A program made the translations under genes and the position numbers. A stretch of DNA of 64,000 nucleotides from Lumbricus terrestris. Taxonomy: Eukaryota > Annelida > Clitellata > Crassiclitellata > Lumbricidae. The notes under the pieces were generated by a model, which saw only the letters and a list, made by a program, of their open reading frames with translations, did not search any database and had not been told where the DNA came from. Shown here piece by piece: positions 45,332-54,841 of this stretch (positions are counted from its first letter, which is position 1; every line of letters begins with the position of its first letter). Location: contig OX457038.1 of the NCBI GenBank assembly GCA_949752735.1, positions 22,256,655 to 22,320,654 of the forward strand, written 5' to 3'.

Positions 45332-47813
45332 GGTTCCCGGACAATTCGTCGCCAGGCAATTCGGAACGGACAATTCGGACCGGACAATTCGGAGAGGATA
45401 ATTCGGATCCGGACAATTCGGAGCAGACAATTCGGCGTGGACAATTCGGAGACAGACAATTCGGAGAAAATTTTGGTGAGGGCAATTCGGACCCAGACAA
45501 TTTGGAGCGGACAATTCGGAGCGGACAATTCGGAGCTGACAATTCGGAACCGGACAATTCGGACCAGACAATTCGGAGAGGGTAATGCTTAGCAGTCAAA
45601 ATTAGTAATGGAACTCAACTTTTCATACCCATCTCCATCACCCAAATAGACCTACATATATATCTATAGGTTGACCGGATAGGCTACTGGACATCAAAAA
45701 TAAATACTAGATCAACTTAGCTGTCTATCAGTCTGCGTGTAAGCTTATGTCTGTTTATTCTACGTCTCTGCCCGTTTGTCTGTCTGTGTCAATACGTACA
45801 GGCCCGCCGAGAGGGGGGGACAAGGGGGCAAATGCCCAGGGGCCCGGCGACTTTTAGGGGCCCGGAGGGGGCCCGGGCCACACTGAATTTAAAATTTTCA
45901 TATGTTGATTGCGGACTGTGGATCCAGGCTACAATCACTTATAATGTGACTTAGTCTATGCAAAGTTTATGATTTCTTGAGTTTTACATATAGCCTTTTA
46001 TTACTGTCACATTTCAAGCAACTGCCCATTACCTTAGTTATCAGGTTTTTCCTTCTCAGAGCGATCTTCTGCTAAATTATGCATTATTCGATTTCAATCA
46101 TAAGTATAAACATATCAATAAATGATAAATTTCTTTTGTAACGATGGAATATAAACACAAATTAAGAGCACAAAAAGAAAAAAAAAAGCAAATATGTTTG
46201 AAAAAAGCAAAAGTTGGTAGTAGCACACTATAGGCCATTTCAAATCGAAATCTCAAAAGAAGATAAATCAGAGCCTGTATATCAGATCTGTCCTATAGGC
46301 TATACATCGGTTGATTTTAGTGATCAATGATCATAACCGAAAGGATGAAATTGAAATTTGTGGTGTTAGCATTGTTATTCCAAAAGATGACATTATAAAC
46401 AAGACTTATGAAAATGCTGAAATTATATAGGCCTAGAGCTGTAAAGAGGCTTGGTTTTGATCTTGGCACTCTACCACCAGAGCCCTACGTACACAAACGA
46501 TTGAGACCGTATAATAAGCTGCTATCATATTATAAGAAACGATCTTGCAAGAGTAGCAAGACATCCATCCGGAAAATTTTCCAGGTGATGAAGAAAGACC
46601 ATTTTAAAAATGCATTTTTAAGAATCGCAGACAAAATGCAGAACTATACCAGGATATCATAAACGATTTTGCTGCAGTTAAATCCGGAAAGGCTGCTTTT
46701 GATTACCATTATATTTGAAAATTAAATTCTTAACATCAAGAACTGATTAAAATCATAAATGTAGAGTTGTATACTAAAAAAAGAATGCCGAGCTTGTCTG
46801 CAGCTATAAATTGTATGCATGTAATAATGATTAAAACCCTATGCATTATCGTTCATTCGAACCCACCCTTTTGTTATTTCCATTTGTTTGTATTGAAATT
46901 TGTTGTCAAAAAGCATGAAGATAGTTTAAGGGGCCCGTGACTGCTCAGCCCAGGGGCCCGGAATTTCTGTCGGCGGGCCTGAATACGTATGTCTGCCAAT
47001 CCATTTGTGATCTACGTCAGCCCATGCACTCACTTTGAACTTGTTTTTGGAAGCCATAGGATGCTGCGTTTTGACCTATTGAATCTTTCAGATTTATGAC
47101 AATAAGTATACTTTATTAGTCCGAAATGGCTTCAATGCAATTATACTATAGGTTATATCTGTTCTAGTAATATTTATATGAATCGACATGATCTGTTCTC
47201 ATAAATAAATTAGTGTTAACCTGATCTCATAATATTATTGGGGCCGGTAAAAATCTGGTCTATAAATAGGAGCGGTGTAAATCTAGCTTAAAGCAGGAAC
47301 ACTATCACTACCGGGTACTGCTAGATCATCGAAGACAATCAGCGAATGATTACATCTTTTTGAAAGTAGCATAACTAATAATGTGAAACCAGACTGACAG
47401 GCATACAAAGTCAGAGATCACTTAGCTGAAAAATTTCTCAAAGCTAGGCCTACAAACTTAAGTAGCAGTAAAATATAATAACGTTTTAACAAAAAATCTG
47501 AAACCCTACAGATCATGACTTTTAGGAGTTCATGATTTTTATATGCATTCCGAATTGTCTTGGTCCGAATTGTCCGGATCCGAGTTGTCCGGGTCCGAAT
47601 TGTCCGTCTCCGAATTGTTTGGTCCGAATTGCCCGCTCCGAATTGTCCACTCCGAATCGTCCGCTCCGAATTGTCCGCTCCAAATTGTCCGGGTCCGAAT
47701 TGTCCGGGTGCGAACTGTCCATTCCGAATTGTCCGCTTCGAATTGTCCGTCTCCAAATTGTCCTCTCCGAATTGTCCGTTCCGAATTGTCCGGCAACGAA
47801 TTGTCCGGACACC
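45332..47813. mobile_element. E2: transposon with (GGACAATTCGGA)n termini, 9-bp TSD
   Basis: 2482 bp flanked by exact GTGCAGCAC (45323-45331 and 47814-47822). The tips are GGTTCCCGGACAATTCGTCG and, inverted, GGTGTCCGGACAATTCGTTG. The left array (45336-45585) holds about 17 units and the inverted right array (47545-47812) about 19 units of ~13 bp, GGACAATTCGGAGC and variants. Long open frames across them are by-products of the repeat. Inside is hAT N (45799-46981). Removing E2 and one duplication makes LINE J read AYMRDVLHWLPI in frame. Confidence 0.93.
45799..46981. mobile_element. N: hAT-like element inside E2, TSD AATACGTA
   Basis: 1183 bp flanked by exact AATACGTA (45791-45798 and 46982-46989). 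The tips are CAGGCCCGCCGAGAG and, inverted, CAGGCCCGCCGACAG, with GGGGCCCGG words near both ends. A short frame at 46408-46662 (MKMLKLYRPRAVKRLGFDL) has no match that I know. Confidence 0.92.
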
Positions 47814-47896
47814 GTGCAGCACATCACGCATGTAGGCAGAGACAGAGGAGAATTTAGGAATTCATCCAATGAGCCGGGCAGCAGAGAGCGCAGAAC
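47814..47896 (-). pseudogene. LINE J, middle piece
   Basis: The minus strand reads SALSAARLIG, a stop, IPKFSSVSAYMRDV, which joins DVLHWLP on the other side of E2. On its right it is cut by element I. Confidence 0.85.
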
Positions 47897-48297
47897 CAGT
47901 GATATTTTTGTTAACGGAAATAGAAATTAGAAGTAAAATTATTAATTTTCGTTAATGAGAATAAGAACGAAAATTGGGAATTATTTTGAGAAAGAGAATA
48001 GACTTAGAACTGAAATACGCCTCAGAGAACTGAAATGTGAACAGAAATAGAAATTATTTTCAGAACGAAAATTATTACACTTTGATGATTTTTGTGATTC
48101 GTTGTCTGTGCAAGTCAGACATCTGTATAAGTCTGACAATCCATTTCCTAGAACCTTGAGATCGGCAATATTCAGATATGGCTGTGCAAGATTTGTGATC
48201 TTTGCTCAAATTCCGATGTAGCCTACCCGCGGTTTACTTAGTAGATCTCTAGGCCAATCACCCGACATTTCCCCTCCTGGACATATACCCCCCATAC

Positions 48298-49217
48298 GGT
48301 TCCATGACAAATGTCGCATGACAAAATGTCGCCGACAAAATGTCACGGACAAAATGTCGCAGAGACAATACATTGCAAGACAAAATGTCGCCGACAAAAT
48401 GGCGCAAACGTAAATGAGCAAAAGAGTTTTTTTATTGCAGAAATCGACCATTTAAAAAAACCATCGAATTAACTTATTATTTATTAGTAATGTCAACGGG
48501 CACACATTCCAACAAAAAATGGCCATGAAGAAAGTCCGGAAAAAATAAGAAAAAATTAAAAGTGTGCGAACTAACTCTCATTCCATGAAGTTACTAAGAC
48601 AACTACATTGATGTTAATATTAAATGTGTTAACGTATACGGAAATGTAGGTCTACGTGATGAATGGAAAAATACAGAGCTACATAGTGTGCAAACATACT
48701 ATAAATAGGCCTACATGATGTCAATCTACAGCCAGATTGAAATTAATATTCAATCTGTTAGTGTCTCTGATAATGTCCATGAATAATGCTGATGCAGCTA
48801 TATAACTTTTCATACTACATTGATATTCAAAATTCTTGCAATGTCTCCCAAGTATTGAATGGGTTCTGGTTCTCTGTTTCCGTATGCTTTAAACTTCGGA
48901 TAGATCGAACACACTACGCACTTAGAGAGTACTATGTACAAGCTTTGTCTCAGGTCAGTCTTCTTTAATCCTGGTCCGCTACACCCTCGCATAGGTAGGC
49001 CTATGCATTAAATTCAGATAGATCGAAACCATTTATTCCACACACTACGAACTTAGGGAGTAGAATTATTCGCGACATTTTGCCGGCGACATTATGTCGG
49101 CGACATTTTGTCGGCGACATTTTGTCGGCGACATTTTGTCGGCGACATTTTGTCGGCGACATATTGTCGGCGACATTTTGTCCACGACCTTTTGTCGTGT
49201 GACATTTTGTCAGGCCA
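48298..49217. mobile_element. E3: transposon with (GACAAAATGTCGCC)n termini, 9-bp TSD
   Basis: 920 bp flanked by exact CCCCCATAC (48289-48297 and 49218-49226). The tips are GGTTCCATGACAAATGTCGC and, inverted, TGGCCTGACAAAATGTCAC. The left array (48304-48415) and inverted right array (49068-49213) have units of ~15 bp such as CGACAAAATGTCGC, each nearly self-complementary. The middle is non-coding. Just left of it, GACATTTCCCCTCCTGGACA recalls the E1 unit. Confidence 0.9.
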
Positions 49218-49674
49218 CCCCCATACATATTGCCACAACTAATTAAGATATTTTGTTTGTTTTCGTGATCACTCAAACAAAGGGGTCCTCATAGGCTATA
49301 AGTTTAAGACACAAGATTGTCAGTCAAACAACCTGCTATTAATTAATGTGACGGATGGCTGGGCTCTCTGAGCACAGGGCAAAGGAAGTTAATTGCAGGC
49401 GTATTTGATGTGTAGCCTGCATGTGGTTATGGGTGGAGGGAGGGGGCGAGGCTGAATATTTTAACATGAGCCTATAGATACCTATGGGCTCATACACATT
49501 GGCTATTTTGTTGACGGCTATTGGAGCTTCTCTGATTTTGGAACGGGGTGCAGAGTTTCATTTATAACTCCCTTAATGGATCAGAGACTGCAGCCAGAAT
49601 CGTAGCACTTGGATCATAGCATGTGCTGGGGTATTGTAAGGGTAGATGATTTTAACATAGTGGATAGACCAATC

Positions 49675-50105
49675 CCCATATTTCAAGATTCAAAACCCAT
49701 ACCACTGACTTCAGACATCTGCTTTAAACAAATTAAAAATAAGCTTAGAGATATTGATGATGGGCGGCAATTTTGACCGCAAGTCTCAAGCAAGTCTCAA
49801 CATCGGAGTCTTTAAAAGTTGCACCTGTTGAACTTGTGCTTAGCAATCGAAGAATTTTTTCAATTCCAGAACTGGTAATATTTTAGAATTTGTATTAGGC
49901 CCCCAGAAAGGAAATTGTTTCAGAACTTAAATTAGAACTGAAATTATTTCAGAACTTAAATTAGAACTGAAATTATTTCAGAACTTGAATTAGAACTGAA
50001 ATAGGAATTATTTTCAGAATAGGAATATAATTAGAACTGAAATTGGAGCCTTAGAACTGAATTAGAACTGAAATTGGGAATTATTTGTAGAACTGAAATA
50101 TCACT
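49675..50105 (+). repeat. right part of element I, homologous to 10290-10745
   Basis: About 430 bp align with the copy at 10.3 kb, including the array of GAACTTAAATTAGAACTGAA-type units and the end AATATCACTG. Confidence 0.85.
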
Positions 50106-50106
50106 G

Positions 50107-50695
50107 TGCAGAACCCTATTTAACTGCCCCAGAACCCCAAGGGGAAGGCCAACAAGGATTGATCAACAATGGTCAATTCGACTGGTTACAAAGGCATGAA
50201 CAAGCACAACTAGCGCATCATAAGAGAGAGAGAGAGCGAGCAATCACTCGGAGTTGACGAAGCTGATAGTAACAGCTTCGAGCGACAAGGTTAACATGCT
50301 GGTGAGACTAAGTTCACAGTCAAGGGTGACACCCAGGTCGCGGACCGCGGAAGAGAAACTAACGTCCGGGAAGATTTGAGCTAGTAGAGACAGATCGATA
50401 TTCTCAAGTTGCCGACGGCCACCCAGCCAAATGAATTGCGTCTTACTGGGATCTAAGAGAAGCCGATTTGACGCCATCCAAGAGGAAAGGACGTCAACAG
50501 TCAGGCACATCAGGCGCACAGTGTTAACTGAGTCCAATGGGTTAGAATGCATGTAAACTTGAGTGTCGTCAGCAAAGATTTGGTGAAGGAGCCCCTGGGA
50601 CTCAAGTAGAGGACAGAGATAAGTCGTTTAGAGAAGATATAATAAAGGACCAAGTACGGAGCCCTGAGGTACACCGAAAGGAACAGGAACCCAAT
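50107..50695 (-). pseudogene. LINE J, upstream RT part
   Basis: The minus strand reads VPFGVPQGSVLGPLLY (motif B), QIFADDTQVYMHSNP (motif C, intact), MASNRLLLDPSKTQFIWLGG, FSSAVRDLGVTLDCELS, then after a shift CYYQLRQLRVIARS and LVHAFVTSRIDH, ending RVLH at element I. It continues at 47896. The 5' part of the LINE is missing. Confidence 0.87.
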
Positions 50696-50785
50696 TGTAG
50701 CAATTTAAGCTGTCATCTTAATAAAATGACTCAGTTTCTAATGCTGATAGTCAAGGCTTAATTCTTAAGAGTGTCGCATCCCAAT

Positions 50786-50963
50786 CAGTGCTTAAAGTTT
50801 GGAAAAATAAGTTCCTGGACGCTCCTTACTTTTTCAAAAGAAGTGCATGGACGCCCCTTACTTTTCCAGGCTGTGCTGGCCAATAAGTGGCAGGACGGCG
50901 ATCAGATTTTAAAATAAGTGCATGGACGCCGTCCATGACCGTCCAGGCACACTTTAAGCCCTG
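50786..50963. mobile_element. O: 178-bp MITE, TSD ATCCCAAT
   Basis: The exact duplication ATCCCAAT is at 50778-50785 and 50964-50971. The tips are CAGTGCTTAAAGTTTGG and, inverted, CAGGGCTTAAAGTGTGC. GTGCATGGACGCC occurs twice inside. hAT-type ends; it sits in the ~120-bp array of B. Confidence 0.9.
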
Positions 50964-51343
50964 ATCCCAATTGTTTGGATTTTCACACTGTAATCGTAGC
51001 TTTTCTAACTGTCATCTTCACAAAATTATTCATGATTTCAGTGCTCGGTGACATGGTTTAAGACTTCAATATATGTCCCCTCTCATTGTTTAAATTTTTT
51101 TTAATTTGCAAACTGTAATGATAGCATTTTAGGCTGTCATCCTAACAAAATTGATCATTATGGATAAACAGTGGATAACACTGTAGAAATTTATAATGAT
51201 ATTTCTAAAATAATGGGGGGATATAAGCACCTCCGTCCCCCCACCACAAACTTTGGAGGGGACTGTCCAGGGATGGACAGCGGGGGCCGCTGTCCACCCC
51301 TAAGTCTCCGCCCATGGTTTTTAGTCGCTGCTTACATTATTTG

Positions 51344-52524
51344 TAGGGCTGCTCAACGATTTAAATTTTTAATCGCGATTAATTGTACGATTTAAATTTT
51401 TAGTCGCGATTAACCCTGCGATTAATTGCAAGTTAACAAATAACAATAGGCTACAACTTGACAAAGTCTCCTCGTTTACTACATTCAAAGGTCTGCAATC
51501 CCTTGCTGTACTCCAAGCAAGAGTAAATCATTGGAATCATGTTTCTTTTGAGTCATCCAGGGTCTGCGCGCTGGGGTCAGCTCAAATCCCCGAAGCCCCC
51601 AAAACTGTGAATATACACAAACGCTCGATTAACAAAAAAAGTTTTATAGAGAACTACCGAACTCCTGAAAGCTATTCAGTGTTAAATCATGTAATGATCC
51701 TGTTAGTGTTGCTGATAACACAGTTTATAATGTCTAAAGAATCTTTAATGATTGTTAGGTCGCGTGAAAATCGATTTCTGGGATGCGGCCGAAATTCGTT
51801 TCGGGGGTTGAGGTTTCGGGCTGTACCCTGCCCGTTTCGGCAAACATAGTTTTCCGAGTAGGTTTTTCAACAACAGTAGGCCTACTGGATGTGAGATCAA
51901 AGGACCAGAAGATTATGGCGATTAATACAATGAAACGGGCACCGCTGACAAAAAAGTATGCTCCATGCGTAGATAATAAAAGATAATTGGGTGTGTTAGG
52001 CCTATGACGATAATCAAATCCCTTACAGAAGGGCATGCACCCTGACTTAGGTTATCTGCCTTCTTATCGTGCTTTATAGATCGCTTGACTTTTCCCCGCT
52101 GTCTGTCTAGACATTTTAATTTTTTAGATTGCAATAACTCGCTAGAAAATAATATTGTAATAATAAACCAAACCACAGGCACAGAAACTTTCACAGTATT
52201 GATGACTAACTGAAAAAAATTGTCTACACCAAAATATTTTAACAGATAGGCATGTGTCTCGATCCATGTTAAAATCTTTGGTCCACACTGCATAAAAGGA
52301 AATTTCTCTTCTTGCCGACGAGTTCGCCCAACATACCTGAGTGAAATAAGCCCAATCTCGGCAAGACTGTCGCCTTCCAGTGTTCGGTAAATTACAATTA
52401 TTACTTGCAGAAACGGACTTTGTGATTAAAATTTAATCGCAATTACAATTTTTTAATGGCGTTAATCGCTAAAAATTTTAACGTGTTAATCGCGAGCGTT
52501 AACTGCGATTAATCAGCAGCCCTA
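51344..52524. mobile_element. C: hAT-like element, TSD ATTATTTG
   Basis: 1181 bp flanked by exact ATTATTTG (51336-51343 and 52525-52532). The tips are TAGGGCTGCTCAACGATT and, inverted, TAGGGCTGCTGATTAATCGC, followed by many TTAATCGCGATTAA words, a known hAT end style. A minus-strand frame at 51922-52293 is open for 123 codons but I do not recognise it. It lies 27 bp right of B, within A. Confidence 0.92.
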
Positions 52525-52532
52525 ATTATTTG

Positions 52533-53424
52533 TAATACCTGAGCTCTAATAATATAGACTACCGTGATATTTTTTACTACCATGTGATTATAATGATCAA
52601 ATCTACTAATATAATATATGATACTATTACATTACAATGAGTAGGCTATAGTCTACTGTTAATATTTGTACAAAGACTATTTTGTGCAACTAACACTTAG
52701 TAAAATAGCATCATTAGAGTCTACTACATGGCTTACAGATTTTGGTATTTTGATTATGGTATAGTCGGGTCGGGTCATGGCCCCCAAAAAATTGCAAGCT
52801 AGCGTTTTATGATGATTTTCTGGTGTCTTAGGTCTGGTGATGAACATACTAAAAGTGACAAGAAATCGGACCACGGCAAGTGGTCTAATTTTGGCGGGAA
52901 AAAATGGCCGCCAATTTGACCAGGCATGGAGTCTGGAAATGATACTGTTATAAGCAAATCTGTAATAATTTGCTAACATGCTTTTCTAGACTAATTTGAC
53001 CCTCCTGAGAACGAAAATCGTGGTTAGCAAGCTTGATTTTTAGCGGTTGCATGGGAAAACAAGATGGCGGCCAAAATGGTAGCCTATAATTGCTTCAAAA
53101 GGTTGTATATGTGTTTGACTTAGACTATTCAGGTCATCACTGCAATAGTTGAGGAATTTTGATAAAATGGCAGCTTAAAATTCTGCCATTGCAATGTAAA
53201 AATATACAAAAAAAATTGTGAGGAGGGGTACATTCCCTCCACTTGCCCTCCACACTCGGTGCTATGCGTCTCAGTGACCGACCGGCAAATACTTGCTCGT
53301 TATCCGTCCTCCAGAAATCTTTATTTCCTTCGGAAGAGGGGGACTAGATGAGACTCATATTGTTACGCTGAGAATTATACCTAGCGTTTGTGCCTAGGCC
53401 CCAAAATTCCTTAAAACGGCCCTG
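52533..53424. other. right body of element A, non-coding
   Basis: Belongs to A up to its right tip at 53424. Near 53160 the words TGGCAGCTTAAAATTCTGCC recall the ~120-bp unit of B. No ORF of note. Confidence 0.6.
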
Positions 53425-53432
53425 GGACTGGT

Positions 53433-53690
53433 CGATCCCTACGCTCGGCTGATAGGTGAGTGCTCTTGGTCCCGTTTGCTCATACCTCCATCGTGCAGAG
53501 TCGTGCTTTTTCTGTAATTGACCCGGTGGTATGGAATGCCCTCCCACTTGAGCTGCGTCTGTTCCCTAGATCACTCTCTGACGCATTCCATAAGCACTTT
53601 AAAACTGTTCTATTTGGCCGTACTGGAGTCTGGAGCGTCTCTGAGTAGTTTCCTTAAAGAGGCGCTATGTAAATACTTCAGGTTTCATTG
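53433..53690 (+). pseudogene. LINE K, 3' end
   Basis: It continues the frame from 43684: RSLRSADR, a stop, VLLVPFAHTSIVQSRAFSVI, DPVVWNALPLELR and SVSE with a stop near 53648. Then the hairpin GAGCGTCTCTGAGTAG..TAAAGAGGCGCTATGTAAA and the tail TTGAATGAATAAA. Confidence 0.9.
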
Positions 53691-54194
53691 AATGAATAAA
53701 ATGATATTTCATATTTTTGACCCCTTTAGCTTATAGCTCAATATTTATCTAGCAACAAGCGACAGGCTTTAAGACCAGGTGTCACTTTTGAATAAGGTCA
53801 TGTCTTAACCAAGAACAAATGGTCAACTTCACCTAAGAACAAAATGACATACCGGTAAACAACTGAAAAGAAAGAACAGGAGAGACAAAAAATCTACATC
53901 CAGCAACTGAAAAAAGATGTTAACCATCCCAGTCTTCATATGACCAGAGTTAGACAATCCGAGATGACCCAGCTGAACCACGATAAGTCTGCAAAAAGGA
54001 CTTAATTCAAGTATCATAACTGGAAAGAATTTCATGTTTTCTAACTACGAATTCCCAATTTGAAACAAATCCTTTGCTAAACATGAAGCAAGTGCCAAGA
54101 TTTAAGCATTAAGGTTATGCATTCATATTTTCATATATTAATTATATTACACTGCGAAAACAGTTCTGTGCTCTCAGCAGTTTCATCATGCTTG
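53691..54194. other. no confident gene
   Basis: AT-rich. A minus-strand stretch near 53990 follows an acceptor-like TTTTTGCAG, but no product can be named. Confidence 0.4.
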
Positions 54195-54420
54195 TGGGAA
54201 GAAGAGGTGTAATGGTGGGCTTGATGTCTTGAGGCCGGAGGTTCCAGGTTCGAATCCACCTCAAGCCGCCACATAGGGACCTTGAGCAAGTCCTTCACAA
54301 TTGCTCGTGCGCTTCAGCGTGAAACTCCGATGCAGTGTCTGCGCTGTAGTTGAAAGCGCCTCTGAGTAGAAAACCTGAAGGGGACCAATAGCAAATGCAA
54401 GAAATAAAATAAATAAATAA
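54195..54420 (+). mobile_element. tRNA-headed SINE, plus orientation
   Basis: A box GGTGTAATGGTGGGC, B box CAGGTTCGAATCCACC, then AGCCGCCACATAGGGACCTT, GAAACTCCGATG and the LINE-like end AGCGCCTCTGAGTAG with tail (AAATA)n. Same family as 40652-41715. The shared end suggests that it uses a LINE of the K/J type. Confidence 0.85.
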
Positions 54421-54841
54421 GTTTGACTGTGTTATATAGATGCACTGAAGAATGAAACCATCAGAGTGAACTACAAACGCACCCAAAGATGGTGGCTGCG
54501 TGATTTTATTCCAAGTCGGAATGTCGACGATAATTCACTTATACTAAACCTTAGATAAAAACTAATGCTGAATTAAAATCAGATACGAACAAAGGCAACC
54601 GTGCTATTAATGGAATGACTTACGGCAAATGGTCGAGCTAGGAACACGGATTTACTATCTTTACGATCGGACCTGTTGGCCAGCGCAAGCACATGCTCTA
54701 TTGTTTTGGTCGTCGTTGTCGCTGAACGCATTGTTTAAATAAAACCTGAGTAAGTGGATATCGGAAAAACAGTAATCTCGCTGTCATTGGATACGCTGTT
54801 TGATCAAGTGGAAATTTGGAAGAACTGGCAATCATTTCAAA
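54421..54841. other. region upstream of the CR1-like LINE ORF1
   Basis: It probably includes the 5' UTR of the LINE; its 5' end could not be placed. On the minus strand an ATG-led, CpG-rich frame (54734 down to 54627) ends at a good GTAAGT donor, but the peptide is unknown to me. Confidence 0.4.

Larger units (their letters stand above)
47897..50106. mobile_element. I: hAT-like element with 29-bp units, TSD (C/T)GCAGAAC
   Basis: The tips are CAGTGATATTTTTG and, inverted, CAGTGATATTTCAG. The target duplication is CGCAGAAC (47889-47896) and TGCAGAAC (50107-50114), one C/T change at a CpG. Both ends carry GAACTGAAATTA words; the right end is a tandem array of a ~29-bp unit (49890-50100). E3 has entered at 48298. 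The copy at 10290-10745 is related. Confidence 0.87.
44341..51316. mobile_element. B: hAT-like element (7.0 kb with inserts), TSD GTTTTTAG
   Basis: The exact 8-bp duplication GTTTTTAG is at 44333-44340 and 51317-51324. The tips are CATAGGCGGAGACTT and, inverted, CATGGGCGGAGACTT. The inside was a ~120-bp tandem array (left part 44440-44935, right part 50700-51160), now cut by LINE J. A matching right tip lies at 20617 in element D. Confidence 0.92.
43685..53424. mobile_element. A: hAT-like element (9.7 kb with its nested inserts), TSD GGACTGGT
   Basis: The exact 8-bp duplication GGACTGGT is at 43677-43684 and 53425-53432, inside LINE K. The tips are CAGAGCCGTTTTAA and, inverted, CAGGGCCGTTTTAA; TAGGCAC and CCTAGGGCCC-type words follow. 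Reading K across the site with one duplication gives SNTRTGRSLRSADR in frame, strong proof of one insertion. Without the inserts B and C, A is about 1.6 kb. No transposase of its own is seen. Confidence 0.93.

Noticed and set aside
45157..45592. Long overlapping open frames in several phases across 45.2-45.6 kb and 47.5-47.9 kb
   Set aside because: They come from a 13-bp tandem array without stops in any phase. The peptides are mere repeats and the DNA is the terminus of E2.
51922..52293. 123-codon minus-strand frame in element C as a membrane protein gene
   Set aside because: Hydrophobic stretches arise from AT-rich DNA; no family was recognised and the frame lies inside a short non-autonomous hAT element.
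54627..54734. Minus-strand ATG frame (MRSATTTTKTIEHVLALANR...) ending at a GTAAGT donor, as a possible first coq4 exon
   Set aside because: It leaves in phase 0, but the coq4 exon at 25791 needs phase 1, and the peptide does not resemble a COQ4 N-terminus. It may be an exon of another gene; there is no support beyond the donor.
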